DNA from: Bacteroidota bacterium
GTDB lineage: Bacteria > Bacteroidota > Bacteroidia > Chitinophagales > BACL12
DNA: 64,000 bases
Assembly (NCBI GenBank): GCA_016706255.1
Contig: JADJJZ010000006.1
Coordinates: 806,001-870,000 of the forward strand
Reading direction: 5' to 3'
The notes under the pieces were generated by a model. It saw nothing but the letters and a program-made list of their open reading frames with translations, had not been told where the DNA came from and searched no databases. The position numbers and the translations under genes were made by a program. This document shows, in pieces, positions 53,281 through 63,200 of this stretch. The stretch's first letter is position 1. Every line of letters begins with the position of its first letter.

Positions 53281-53874
53281 ATGAAACATCTGTTTAAATT
53301 ATTTATGTGTCTTGTGGTCTTGTGCTTAGCTTGCAATGTTTATAAAACACCTCCGCCACCACCATTGGATAGAAACTTCGATTACGATCCAAACTGTTCA
53401 TTCAATGGCAATCTGAATAGCAAACAACGCTCCCGTATTTTCCCATTTAATAAATCCGAAAAAATTGTAATTGTTTCATTTGATGTGCATTTGGGAAAGC
53501 TTCCCGTTGTAAACAACATAATTGATACCGGTAAAATATCAGAGTATATTATTTTAAATAATGCACAAAACGATTCTTTAACGAATATTCTTTTAAATTA
53601 TAATTACCCGAAAACAAATACAATTTCCGTTATATCAGAATCCTGTTATGATCCCCGTCATGCAATTTTATTTTATAATAAACACAACGATTTAATTGCT
53701 TATCTTGAATTGTGTTTTAGTTGTGGAGATTTTGAAAGCAACTTTGAAGCGGATTGGTTGGAACAGTTTTGCAGCGGTAAATATGATTTATTGGAAAGTT
53801 TTTTTGTTGAAGCAGGAATAACATATTTTGGCAATGCACATGAACTTGATATTATTATTAAAGAAAAAAAATAA
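53281..53874 (+). CDS. Lipoprotein of unknown function with a CxPRH motif
   Basis: A 197-aa predicted lipoprotein: signal segment MKHLFKLFMCLVVLCLAC with the lipobox cysteine at C18, then a proline run. The mature part has no domain I can name. It contains SCYDPRHAILFYNKHNDLIA followed by YLELCFSCGDF, i.e. a C-x-x-P-R-H and C-x-x-C grouping that could bind metal or form disulfides. The ATG is at 53281; an imperfect -7 element (TAAATTTA) lies just before it. It stands alone between the divergent pdxA and the convergent metalloprotease gene, with a terminator after it. Confidence 0.75.
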   Translation: MKHLFKLFMCLVVLCLACNVYKTPPPPPLDRNFDYDPNCSFNGNLNSKQRSRIFPFNKSEKIVIVSFDVHLGKLPVVNNIIDTGKISEYIILNNAQNDSLTNILLNYNYPKTNTISVISESCYDPRHAILFYNKHNDLIAYLELCFSCGDFESNFEADWLEQFCSGKYDLLESFFVEAGITYFGNAHELDIIIKEKK

Positions 53875-53967
53875 AATCCTGCGAATGCAACTTTGTTTTA
53901 AATAATAAACTAAGCATTTATGCTTGCAAAGTTATAACTGATAAAATGCATTAACTTACCTAAAAAC

Positions 53968-53999
53968 AAAAAGCACCTATTCTAAAACAGGTGCTTTTT
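53968..53999. terminator. Bidirectional rho-independent terminator
   Basis: AAAAAGCACCT and AGGTGCTTTTT form an 11-bp stem with a ten-base loop between two convergent genes (stops at 53874 and 54018). Confidence 0.92.
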
Positions 54000-54017
54000 C
54001 TTAAATCTAAAAATAGT

Positions 54018-56462
54018 TTATTCAATTATTAAAACCTCCGTTGCAAAGGCACCCGGTTTGCCTGCTTTTACAAAATAAATTCCGGCAGCAACATTAAGTT
54101 CAACTGCAATGGTATTATTTGCAGCAGAAAGTTTTTTAGTTTGTGTGGCTATTAATTGTCCGGTAATATCAGTAATTACAACATTAATTTCTCCACTTAT
54201 TCCATCTAACTGAATGGTGAAATTGCCATTTCCCGGATTAGGATAAATGAATATTTCCGGTGTATTAATATTTTGAATGGCGATGTCCTGACAATCTACC
54301 GAAGTGCTTGCTGAAGTTGCTGTGCAGCCTTCCGCTGTTTCAATAGTTACCGAATAATTTCCATCTTCGGTAACTGAAATGGTATTATCACTTACGCCTG
54401 CAATTTCAACACCATCCAGAAACCAGGTATAAGTTGCACCGGCTATAAATGATACACTTAAATTACAATTCGAATTTGTTATAACAGGCACTGCAGGAGC
54501 AGGACTAATACCAATTGTTTTGGAAACACAAGTTGTGGTATTACATTCGCCAACAGCATTTAAATAATAGGTTGTTGTCGCAGCAGGATTAACCGTAATT
54601 GATTCACCTGTTCCAACTAAAGTTCCACCACAACTTCCACTATACCAATTCCAAACACCACCTGTTCCTAAGGCTCCACCACTCACACTTAATGTTGTTG
54701 ATTCACCTGCACAAATTAAATCATCAGTTGCAATAATTGCATCTGCAGCAGAAGAAGCAGCGCAATCGGTATAAGCACAAATTGAAAATGAACCAAAATC
54801 ATCATTACCCACTTCCCATAAACGTAATAAATAAGTTGTGCCTGGAGTACCTGTAATTGTAATTCCTGGCATCAAAGGCGCATAAGTACTTCCATCACTT
54901 ACACAACCATCAGGATAACCACCCAATGCAGTGCAAATACCTGAATAAACTTTCATACCCATATTATTTACAACAGGTCCATTATCAGTATCAATAATAA
55001 CATATCCTTCCGCAGGAATTGTCACACTAAACCAAATATCACCTTCACTTGGTCCATCGCATCCAACAGGTGCAATTACTGAATTAATAGCACCAACATT
55101 TGTTCCTGTAATAAAAATACAATCTTCATTTACCGGTAAAGTTGTAGCGGCACATGGCCAGTCGTTTACAGGAGGTAAATCGCACGCGCCTAAACAACCT
55201 GCATCATTTACTTCATCAAATATTAAAGCACCCGGCAAAGGTCCAAAACCTAATGCAAAATTTTTACCGTAACCGGTTAAATGACAATAACTCATTATTG
55301 TTCCGCCATCAGTTGGTTCAGGACCCGGATCACAACCACCTTCCGGTGTGTAACAATTATCAATAGCACCACCCGGCCACGAACAACTATGTGTATGCGG
55401 TGAACCTAAATTATGTCCCATTTCATGTGTAAATACATCAACGGTCCATGAGTAAGTTGGAAAATCTGAATAAAAATTATAAATATTACTGTAAGCGTAA
55501 GTATAATCTGAACACAAAGCCGGAACATATGCAACACCACCTAAATTTTCATCATCGTAAGTTACCAAATGTGCTAAATCGCCATTAAATAGTACACGAT
55601 AATCTTTAAAATATTCCAGTGCATCTCCTGATGAAGTTGTTGGATATGGATCAGCACTTGTCCATACATATATTTCCGAAATAATATCTGTTATGCCTTC
55701 ATTAAAATAAATGGTTGAGGAAACATTAAAAAATCCAACAATCTGATCTGCAGCTTGCACTGCACCACCTTCATCTTCATACATTTCAAAATCCGCTTCA
55801 ATATAAACACGAACACAAGGATCGATAGCAGCCGCTGCAGCAGGGCCTTCCGGCATACTAATAGGTGCATCTGCATCAGGCGTTGCGCAATTTAACGGAT
55901 TTGCAATTTTTAAATTTTTATCGCGATAAATTACATGTGTTGAAGAATTTTTTAAGTTTGAAAGAACAATATTACCCGCTGTTTTTGTTGAAATAATTCC
56001 ACTGATATGATTATCAAAAAAACTAAATGCAACAAGTGAAGAATAATCACCTTTAATAATTCCACGATATTGTGCGCCTGCTGAATAATCAATCTGTTCA
56101 CCTGAAGAGGTTACCACCTGAAAATCAGCAGTAAATAAATTTGAAGGAAATAATTGAACAGTTATTATTGCGCCTTCAAATGGTACATCCATTTCTAAAA
56201 ATCCAAATTGGTTTGAAATAATTTGATGTAATTGTTCCACATCAACATTTAAATATGTGCGTTCATCAATAATATTATCATGCGCACTACTCATGAATGT
56301 GGAAATGCTAAATGGTGCAAAATTCGCCGGGGCAGTGTTTACCTTTTCCAGTTGCAACACCTCTGTTGCCAACGGACTGAAAGCAGTAAACGTTGTTGTT
56401 TGCCCTGAAACAATACGCAAGGAAAATAAAACAACTAATAAGCAGGAGTAAAACTTTAACAT
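54018..56462 (-). CDS. Secreted M12B-like (reprolysin-type) metalloprotease with a T9SS sorting domain
   Basis: An 814-aa secreted protease. Signal peptide MLKFYSCLLVVLFSLRIVSG, an N-terminal propeptide-like region (to about 210), then a metzincin domain with the zinc site H346-E347-x-x-H350-x-x-G-x-x-H356 (HEMGHNLGSPH) and the Met-turn GTIMSYCHLTG. Cysteine-rich, CUB- or PPC-like and Ig-like segments follow, and the last ~75 residues (IFIYPNPGNGNFTIQL, AGIYFVKAG) are a type A T9SS sorting domain. The start at 56462 gives the signal peptide; the longer frame does not. Confidence 0.93.
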   Translation of the reverse strand: MLKFYSCLLVVLFSLRIVSGQTTTFTAFSPLATEVLQLEKVNTAPANFAPFSISTFMSSAHDNIIDERTYLNVDVEQLHQIISNQFGFLEMDVPFEGAIITVQLFPSNLFTADFQVVTSSGEQIDYSAGAQYRGIIKGDYSSLVAFSFFDNHISGIISTKTAGNIVLSNLKNSSTHVIYRDKNLKIANPLNCATPDADAPISMPEGPAAAAAIDPCVRVYIEADFEMYEDEGGAVQAADQIVGFFNVSSTIYFNEGITDIISEIYVWTSADPYPTTSSGDALEYFKDYRVLFNGDLAHLVTYDDENLGGVAYVPALCSDYTYAYSNIYNFYSDFPTYSWTVDVFTHEMGHNLGSPHTHSCSWPGGAIDNCYTPEGGCDPGPEPTDGGTIMSYCHLTGYGKNFALGFGPLPGALIFDEVNDAGCLGACDLPPVNDWPCAATTLPVNEDCIFITGTNVGAINSVIAPVGCDGPSEGDIWFSVTIPAEGYVIIDTDNGPVVNNMGMKVYSGICTALGGYPDGCVSDGSTYAPLMPGITITGTPGTTYLLRLWEVGNDDFGSFSICAYTDCAASSAADAIIATDDLICAGESTTLSVSGGALGTGGVWNWYSGSCGGTLVGTGESITVNPAATTTYYLNAVGECNTTTCVSKTIGISPAPAVPVITNSNCNLSVSFIAGATYTWFLDGVEIAGVSDNTISVTEDGNYSVTIETAEGCTATSASTSVDCQDIAIQNINTPEIFIYPNPGNGNFTIQLDGISGEINVVITDITGQLIATQTKKLSAANNTIAVELNVAAGIYFVKAGKPGAFATEVLIIE

Positions 56463-56478
56463 GGTAACATTTTTTTTG

Positions 56479-56486
56479 CAAATATA
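56479..56486 (-). promoter_or_regulatory. Putative -7 element (TATATTTG) of the metalloprotease gene
   Basis: An exact TAnnTTTG match on the minus strand, 16 bases before the ATG at 56462. It also supports the shorter start, since longer frames would extend through the promoter. Confidence 0.55.
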
Positions 56487-56877
56487 AAAAATATCGCCCT
56501 GCCCGTTTTGTTGTGGGCAATTTAAATGCTCATTGTTGATTTTTTGGAGCAGCAACATCCGGGTTCTTTGTTACATCCTTACCGGCTATCCATTCCGGCC
56601 GTGGATGAATCGTTAGCAACTAATAAACCATAATAAAATAATTCAATCTTCAATCAACAAATCCCCAAATCCTCCCACGGGCCTCCATTACTATCCGGGC
56701 TAGGTCAACTTAATTGCACTATTTTTAACTTTTTTTTAAAATCATTGTAAGCCTCAACGATTATTTAATTTCATCAATTAAATAAAATAAAAAGGTTCTG
56801 TTTACAGCCAAACCCGCAAACAAAACCTAACTTGGTGATATGAATAAAAAATTATAATTAATTCGGTTGCGATAAAA
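56487..56877. other. Non-coding stretch upstream of the metalloprotease gene
   Basis: About 390 bases with no credible gene. The segment at about 56640-56690 (AATCAACAAATCCCC, AAATCCTCCC) is pyrimidine-rich and looks faintly like the units of the nuo repeat array; this is only a visual resemblance. The right part holds the terminator of the sigma/anti-sigma pair. No tRNA is visible. Confidence 0.5.
56794..56829 (-). terminator. Probable terminator of the sigma/anti-sigma operon
   Basis: On the minus strand AGGTTTTGTTT and AAACAGAACCT pair with a two-base internal mismatch, followed by TTTTTATTTT. It is about 50 bases after the stop at 56878. Confidence 0.7.
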
Positions 56878-57786
56878 TTAATCGCCCGAACTTGTACTTA
56901 TTGATATACTATCTCCTGCTTTTGAATACATAAATTGGAAACTTCTTCCGAATTGATAACAGGAATAATCCAATAATAATTGCGTGTATTTTTTTCTTAA
57001 ATCATTACTTTGTTTGTTATTACCAACCGAAAAACTCTTATCTGATATTGTATAAACATATCGTTTACCGGATTTAATTAATCCATCAGCAATTAATTCA
57101 TCTTCAATAACTTTTTGAAAGGTTTCCTGCTTGTCACAATCGTAAGTTGCAAATACCTGTACGCCGTTACTGTCACAAAAAATATTTCCGGCTGTGGATG
57201 ACGTATTTGAACCGGAATTTGAGCTTGAACTCGAGCTTGAGTTTTTATTTGAATTTTTGCCTGATGTTGTTCCTACACTGCCATTATTACTTGTAGAAAA
57301 AGAATAGGTGTTTGTTATCACATCATTACTGTCGCTGGGATTTTCAATTGTAGTTGACGACATAGAATATCCGTTTCCACTGCTAACCGTTACTGTTGTT
57401 TTGCGTTTGTTTGTATCTGCCGGCATTGTAGATGGAATAACCGTTTCAGGCAATTCAGGCAATACGTTAATCGCTAAATTGTTATCGTCAAAATTCAACA
57501 ACGTTAAAGGTTGTTCCGGACGAATTTCTTTTTTTAATACCGGAATGTCCTTATAAGTGGCGGAAGATTTATTATTATCAAGTGAAAACAAAATTACTGC
57601 TGTTGTTATGATGGTTGCTATTCCTGTTGTCATAAAAATAATTTTAGTTGTTGAAAAAAGTGTTTTTAATGTAAACACAGTTGCCGGTTGTGCAAGAACA
57701 AATTTTTCAATGCCGGAAATATCTATTTCAACAGGCATGTTTTTTATGCTGTTAAATACTTGATTAATGTCCGGTTTATGTTTCAT
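56878..57786 (-). CDS. Probable membrane anti-sigma partner of the ECF sigma factor
   Basis: A 302-aa single-pass membrane protein. The N-terminal ~45 residues are cytoplasmic, a membrane helix follows at about 50-70 (IIFMTTGIATIITTAVIL), and the rest is extracytoplasmic, with a Ser/Asn/Gly-rich low-complexity linker (about 150-196) and a C-terminal domain with three cysteines (CDSNGVQVFATYDCDKQETF; later LLLDYSCYQFG). It starts three bases after the sigma factor gene. An anti-sigma role is inferred from topology and position; no known anti-sigma motif is seen. Confidence 0.7.
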   Translation of the reverse strand: MKHKPDINQVFNSIKNMPVEIDISGIEKFVLAQPATVFTLKTLFSTTKIIFMTTGIATIITTAVILFSLDNNKSSATYKDIPVLKKEIRPEQPLTLLNFDDNNLAINVLPELPETVIPSTMPADTNKRKTTVTVSSGNGYSMSSTTIENPSDSNDVITNTYSFSTSNNGSVGTTSGKNSNKNSSSSSSSNSGSNTSSTAGNIFCDSNGVQVFATYDCDKQETFQKVIEDELIADGLIKSGKRYVYTISDKSFSVGNNKQSNDLRKKYTQLLLDYSCYQFGRSFQFMYSKAGDSISISTSSGD

Positions 57787-57789
57787 AAC

Positions 57790-58338
57790 TCAAAATAAAA
57801 AAGTGAATAATTGTCCTGCTTTTGCATAACTTATTTTATGTTCAGGTTCATCTTCCAATAATGATTTAAGTTTTTGCCTTGCGCGGCTAAGCCGTGTTTT
57901 TGTGGCATTTTCGTTCGACGATTGAATAGCGGCAATTTCTTTAATACTATATCCGGTAATTTCAAAAAGAATAATGGCCTCTTTATCCTTTTCCGGTAAA
58001 GTATTTAAGGCTTTATACAAATAATGAATATCCATAGCTAGTTCAGGATTATTTGTTGTAGCATTTAATTTACTAAATGCTTTTTCATTGTAAATCCCAC
58101 TGAATTTTCGCCTGCGTAAAACATTATGCATGATGTTATTCGCAATACTGATCATAAATGGCAACAACTTTTCTTTGTCTTTTAAACTCCCGAAATGTTG
58201 CATGGTTTTTAACAGGGTGTCCTGTACTAAATCCTGTGTTTCCATAATGCCATAGGCATGACTACTACAGTATCGCACAAACCGTTCATGAACCGGTTTA
58301 TACAATGCTAAAAATTCATCATGTGTAGCTACAAGCAT
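57790..58338 (-). CDS. ECF-type RNA polymerase sigma factor
   Basis: A 182-aa sigma-70 family protein: region 2 (about 15-85) with YGIMETQDLVQDTLLKTM and NNIMHNVLRRRKF, and region 4 (about 105-165) with LNTLPEKDKEAIILFEITGYSIKEIAAI and TKTRLSRARQKL. It has no region 1.1 or 3. The companion membrane gene follows at once, so the pair probably responds to an envelope signal. The target genes are not visible. Confidence 0.92.
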   Translation of the reverse strand: MLVATHDEFLALYKPVHERFVRYCSSHAYGIMETQDLVQDTLLKTMQHFGSLKDKEKLLPFMISIANNIMHNVLRRRKFSGIYNEKAFSKLNATTNNPELAMDIHYLYKALNTLPEKDKEAIILFEITGYSIKEIAAIQSSNENATKTRLSRARQKLKSLLEDEPEHKISYAKAGQLFTFLF

Positions 58339-58432
58339 CTATTCAATTTATCGGATTGCCACTCTTATAGAAACGTAAAAATGTAAAAGGTTACACGGTG
58401 GTAAGTATTAAATCCTTTTCTTTGCAAAAATA

Positions 58433-59209
58433 ATGCGTAATCACTTCCAACATAATAAAGCATTCGGTCAACATTTTTTACGCAGTAATGATACTGCATT
58501 GCAGATTGTAGAAGCGTTGCAGCCGCTCCATCTCGCAAAAAATATATTGGAAATCGGCCCCGGTTTGGGCGTATTGACGCAATATTTAAAAAAAATCCCT
58601 GAAAAAAAACTGTTTGTCTCGGAAGTCGACCGACGGATTATCGACATGTTAAAAACTGAACAACAGTTTCCTGAGTCTCAGATTTTAGAAGGTGATTTTT
58701 TAAAACTCAATTTAAAATCACTCGTTGGCGAACCGTTTTTGCTGATTGGAAATTTTCCATACAATATCAGTTCGCAAATTTTATTTAAAATGCTCGACAA
58801 CCTTGAACTGGTGCCACTTATGGTGGGGATGTTCCAAAAGGAAATGGCATTGCGTGTTGTCGCAAAACATGGGAATAAAGATTATGGCGTAATCAGCGTG
58901 TTGGTCCAGATTTATTACGATTGTGAATATTTATTCGAACTGGAACCAATTGCTTTCGATCCTCCCCCAAAAGTGCATTCAGCAGTAATACGACTGACCA
59001 AAAAATCGGATCCCGGTCAGTTTAACCCTGTTTTGCTTAAATCGGTGGTAAAAGCAGGTTTTAACCAGCGAAGAAAAAAATTGTCTAACGCACTATCACC
59101 GGTTCATGGCGCTAAAGAAGCAGCAATCCGCCTTAATTTTGCCGATAAACGAGCAGAACAGTTGAGCGTTCAGGATTTTATTCTGTTGAGCAACAGTATC
59201 GAAAACTAA
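58433..59209 (+). CDS. rsmA: 16S rRNA dimethyladenosine transferase (KsgA)
   Basis: Dimethylates the two adjacent adenines near the 3' end of 16S rRNA. The 258-aa product has KAFGQHFLRSNDTALQIV, the SAM motif ILEIGPGLGVLTQ, and the catalytic GNFPYNISSQILFK, with FDPPPKVHSAVIRL in the second half. Complete. A near-consensus -7 (TTTCTTTG) lies 11 bases before the ATG. Six bases separate it from the next gene. Confidence 0.96.
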   Translation: MRNHFQHNKAFGQHFLRSNDTALQIVEALQPLHLAKNILEIGPGLGVLTQYLKKIPEKKLFVSEVDRRIIDMLKTEQQFPESQILEGDFLKLNLKSLVGEPFLLIGNFPYNISSQILFKMLDNLELVPLMVGMFQKEMALRVVAKHGNKDYGVISVLVQIYYDCEYLFELEPIAFDPPPKVHSAVIRLTKKSDPGQFNPVLLKSVVKAGFNQRRKKLSNALSPVHGAKEAAIRLNFADKRAEQLSVQDFILLSNSIEN

Positions 59210-59215
59210 AAAACA

Positions 59216-60166
59216 ATGTCGCAAAAGAAAGTAATAGTAACCGATTTTTTGCACCCTTATATGGCCGAATGGCTTATTGGCAGAGGGTTTCATGTAGATA
59301 TACAACCTGAAATTAGCAATGAAGCCCTTTTTGAAATCATCGATCAATACGAAGGGTTGGTGCTTTCAACTAAAATTTTGGTTACGCCCAAATTGCTTGA
59401 CAAAGCTGTAAACCTTGAATTTATTGCGCGTGCCGGTAGTGGAATGGAGAATATTGACGTTGCCTATGCCCAATCAAAAAATATCATCGTTGTAAATTCG
59501 CCGGAAGGCAATGCCAATGCGGTTGCCGAACATGCTGTGGGTATGTTGCTGGCCTTGATGAACAATATTGTCCGCGCCGACAATCAAATCAGGAATGGTA
59601 TCTGGCAACGCGAAGAAAACAGGGGAGAAGAAATAGCAGGGAAAACCATCGGTATTATCGGCTACGGCCATACAGGCAGCCGTTTTGCAACTAAGTGGAA
59701 AGGTTTCGAAGTAAGCGTTTTGGCACACGATAAGTATAAAACCGGTTTTGGAGATGATTTTGTGAAAGAAGCCGGAATAAACGAAATTCAGCAAAAAGCG
59801 GACATTCTATCCTTTCATTTACCACTAAATCAGGAAACCCATCATTATTTTAATTCGGCATTCATCAATGGTTTTGCAAAGCCAATTTGGCTCGTTAATG
59901 CTTCCAGAGGAAAAATTGTCAACACGGCTCACCTGATTTCGGCTTTGGACAACAAAAAAGTTATTGGTGCCGCTTTGGATGTGTTTGAAAACGAAAAATT
60001 TTATGAACTCTCCGGCTCCGATCTTGCCAACATGCAAAATTTAACTAAACGACACAATATTATTCTTACCCCGCACGTTGCAGGCTGGACGCACACTTCG
60101 CACCTGAAGTTGTCGAAAATACTGGCTGAAAAGCTTGATGCACTTGGCATTCAAAGTGTTAATTGA
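59216..60166 (+). CDS. D-isomer 2-hydroxyacid dehydrogenase family protein
   Basis: A 316-aa NAD-dependent dehydrogenase, of the kind that includes phosphoglycerate and other 2-hydroxyacid dehydrogenases. It has the catalytic and cofactor parts: ARAGSGMENIDV with the substrate-site arginine, the Rossmann motif GKTIGIIGYGHTGSRFA near residue 142, ASRGKIVNTAHLISAL, a glutamate (FENEKFYEL) and the catalytic histidine in LTPHVAGWT. It lacks the ACT regulatory domain of SerA, so the substrate is uncertain. Probably cotranscribed with rsmA. Confidence 0.93.
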   Translation: MSQKKVIVTDFLHPYMAEWLIGRGFHVDIQPEISNEALFEIIDQYEGLVLSTKILVTPKLLDKAVNLEFIARAGSGMENIDVAYAQSKNIIVVNSPEGNANAVAEHAVGMLLALMNNIVRADNQIRNGIWQREENRGEEIAGKTIGIIGYGHTGSRFATKWKGFEVSVLAHDKYKTGFGDDFVKEAGINEIQQKADILSFHLPLNQETHHYFNSAFINGFAKPIWLVNASRGKIVNTAHLISALDNKKVIGAALDVFENEKFYELSGSDLANMQNLTKRHNIILTPHVAGWTHTSHLKLSKILAEKLDALGIQSVN

Positions 60167-60221
60167 CAAAAATATGGCAGTAATCTGACCGGTGCATGAC
60201 GCACATTTTTATTTACTGTTA

Positions 60222-60229
60222 TACTTTTG
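60222..60229 (+). promoter_or_regulatory. Putative -7 element (TACTTTTG) of the TonB-dependent receptor gene
   Basis: An exact TAnnTTTG match, giving a leader of about 50 bases before the ATG at 60286. It also argues for that start, because a longer in-frame start at 60196 would be upstream of the promoter. Confidence 0.5.
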
Positions 60230-60285
60230 TTTTCAATTATTTACATAATTTAGCGACTCTTAACAAAATTTTAAACTTTTGGTCT

Positions 60286-63200
60286 ATGAATAAACTCCTT
60301 TACGCACTCGTCGTATTAGTAATGTGTGTGGGTTCTGCAATCGCTCAGTCGGGTGAGATCCAGGGAAAAGTTGTAAACGGCAAAGGCGAAGGAATTCCTT
60401 TCGCAAACGTAGTTGTTTACAAAAACGGAGTCCTCGAAACCGGTGCAACCACCGATTTTGACGGAAAATACTCCATTCCTGCCCTCGAACCGGGAACTTA
60501 CGAAGTAGAAGCTTCCTATGTCGGATTAAAACAAAGACTTACCGGAATTACCGTATCGCAAGGTATTGTATTCCTTCCTGACTTCATCCTGAGTGACCAG
60601 GTGCTCGAAACCGTTGTGGTTAAATACGAGGCACCTTTGGTTGATAAAGGAAATACCAGCACCGGAGGTGTGGTAACGAAGGAAGACATTCAAAAAATTG
60701 CCACACGTAACGTTACCTCAATTGCGGCAACAAAAGAAGGGGTTTACCAAAGTGATGAAGGTGGTGGATTGAACATCAAAGGTTCTCGTGGTGATGCTAC
60801 GGAATATATTATTGATGGTGTTCGTGTATCCGGTTCATTAAAATTACCTCAGGATGCCATTGAGCAGTTAGAAGTTATCACCGGTGGTGTTGACCCTAAA
60901 TACGGTGATGCAACAGGTGGTTTCATTACCATCACTACACGTGGACCTGCAAAAAACTACAATGGTAGCGTTGAGTTGGCAAGTTCTCAATTTCTTGATC
61001 CTTATGGATACAATCTGGCTTCTGTGTTTTTATCAGGACCAATTGTTGTAAAAAATAAAGGCACCGATTCTGCTCAAGCTAAATTTGGTTTCTTCCTCGC
61101 GGGTGAACTCGAAATGGAAAAAGACCCTGACCCTTCAGCAATCGGCAACTATATTGTTAAAGATGATGTATTAAGCGACCTCGCGGAAAATCCTTTACGC
61201 CCTTCAGTAAGTGGTCTCGGATTTAATAAAAATTCCGAATTCCTTACATTGGACGATTTGGAAAAAATCCCTTATCGCGAAAATACTTCTAACTACGGTG
61301 CTTCCGTATCTACAAAATTTGATTATAAGTTTACACGCAACACCAACGTGCAATTAGGTTTAAGCTGGAGAAAATTCCATGGCAATACCTATAGCAGAAA
61401 CTTTGCGTTGATGAATGCTGAAAATAACCCGGTTGATGATCAAAGCACTTACCGCGGATATTTACGTTTTACACAACGTTTTCCGGAAAAACGCGCAGTA
61501 GAAGGTGAAGAATCTGTAATCGGTAATGCATACTATTCAATTCAGGTAGATTATACCAAATTTATCTCTACCCGTCAGGATGGTGACCATGGTATGAATC
61601 CTTGGGCTTATGGTTATATCGGTTCATACAATACTTACAAAGCACCGGTATATTTTTATACTACTGATGAAACAACCGGTTTAACAGGTTGGACTTTAGT
61701 TGGTTACCAGGATACATTGGTTGAATTTACGCCGGGTGCATCTAACCCTGAACTTGCTGAATACACTACAGAATTTTATGAAGGCAGCAGCGTTGCTCCT
61801 TCAAGTTTATTCGATATCCAGTTAGGTGGTGGTTTATTAAATGGTGAATCTGCATCATTATTCTTATCTACATATAATATGTGGTATAATAAAGGTGTTC
61901 CTTGGTTCAACTATTCAAAAGCTGATCAGGATCAATACAGTTTAAACTTTGCAGCGTCGTTGGATGTTAAAAATCCAAACTCTAAAAAAATCGGAAAACA
62001 CGCTATCGAATTCGGTTTTGAATTCCAACAGCGTATCGAACGTTTTTATGGTGTAAACCCTATCGGCTTATGGACAATTGCTCGTCAGTTAACTAACAAA
62101 CACATCTTAACACTTGATACCGACAATCCAATTTTAGTTATTGATGGTGAAGAATATACTTATGATGAATATTTAAGTACACCGGGTTTATATTTCGGTG
62201 AATTTGATACCATCACTTACAACCGTTTATTATTAGAAGATGATCAGGCTTATTTTGATCAGCAATTACGTGATAAATTAAATTCATTAGGTTACAATAT
62301 TGGTGAGTTAGACTATATTAATATAGATAACCTTCCTTTAGATGTTTTCTCAATGGATTTATTCAGCGCAGATGAATTATTAAATCAGGGTAGCTCATTA
62401 GTTGGTTACAACGGTTATGATTACCTCGGTAATAAAGTAAATGGTGTTGTTTCTTTTAACGACTTCTTTACACAGGAAGAAAACGGATTTAAAACGCGTC
62501 CTATAGATGGTTTCAGACCGGTGTATACTGCAGGTTATATTCAAGACAGGTTTAACTTTAACGATATCGTATTCCGTGTAGGTGTGCGTGTTGACCGTTA
62601 TGATGCTAACCGTAAAGTATTAAGAGATAAATACTCATTATATGATGTTTATTCAACAGCGGAAGTTGATGGTTCATTTAATCCAAATGGTTCACATCCG
62701 GGAAATATTGGTGAAGATTATGTAGTGTATGTTGATGATTTCAACAGCCCTTCACCTACAATTTTAGGTTACCGTAATGAAGATACCTGGTATAATGCAG
62801 ATGGTCAGGAAGTTGCTGACCCTAACGTTATTGCTGTTACATCTTCAACAGGTACAATTACACCTTTCGTTGTTGATCCTGATGCAAACATTAAGGATGA
62901 AAATTATGACCCGAATTCTTCTTTTGAAGATTATACGCCTCAAATTACAATCATGCCTAGGATTGCATTCTCATTCCCTATTTCTAAAGTGGAAGACAGA
63001 GAAGCATTATTCTTTGCACATTATGATATCTTAACACAACGTCCTCCAACAGGAACAAGCACAACTCCTGCTGATTATTATTTCTTCCTTGAAAATGCAG
63101 GTGCATTATTAGATAACCCGGATTTGAAACCTGAAAAAACAATCGATTATCAGGTTGGTTTCCAACAACAGTTATCCTCATCATCTGTTATCAAAATATC

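Noticed and set aside
56641..56690. Second copy of the nuo repeat
   Set aside because: Only short stretches such as AATCAACAAAT match by eye; this can occur by chance in an AT-rich, pyrimidine-biased sequence.
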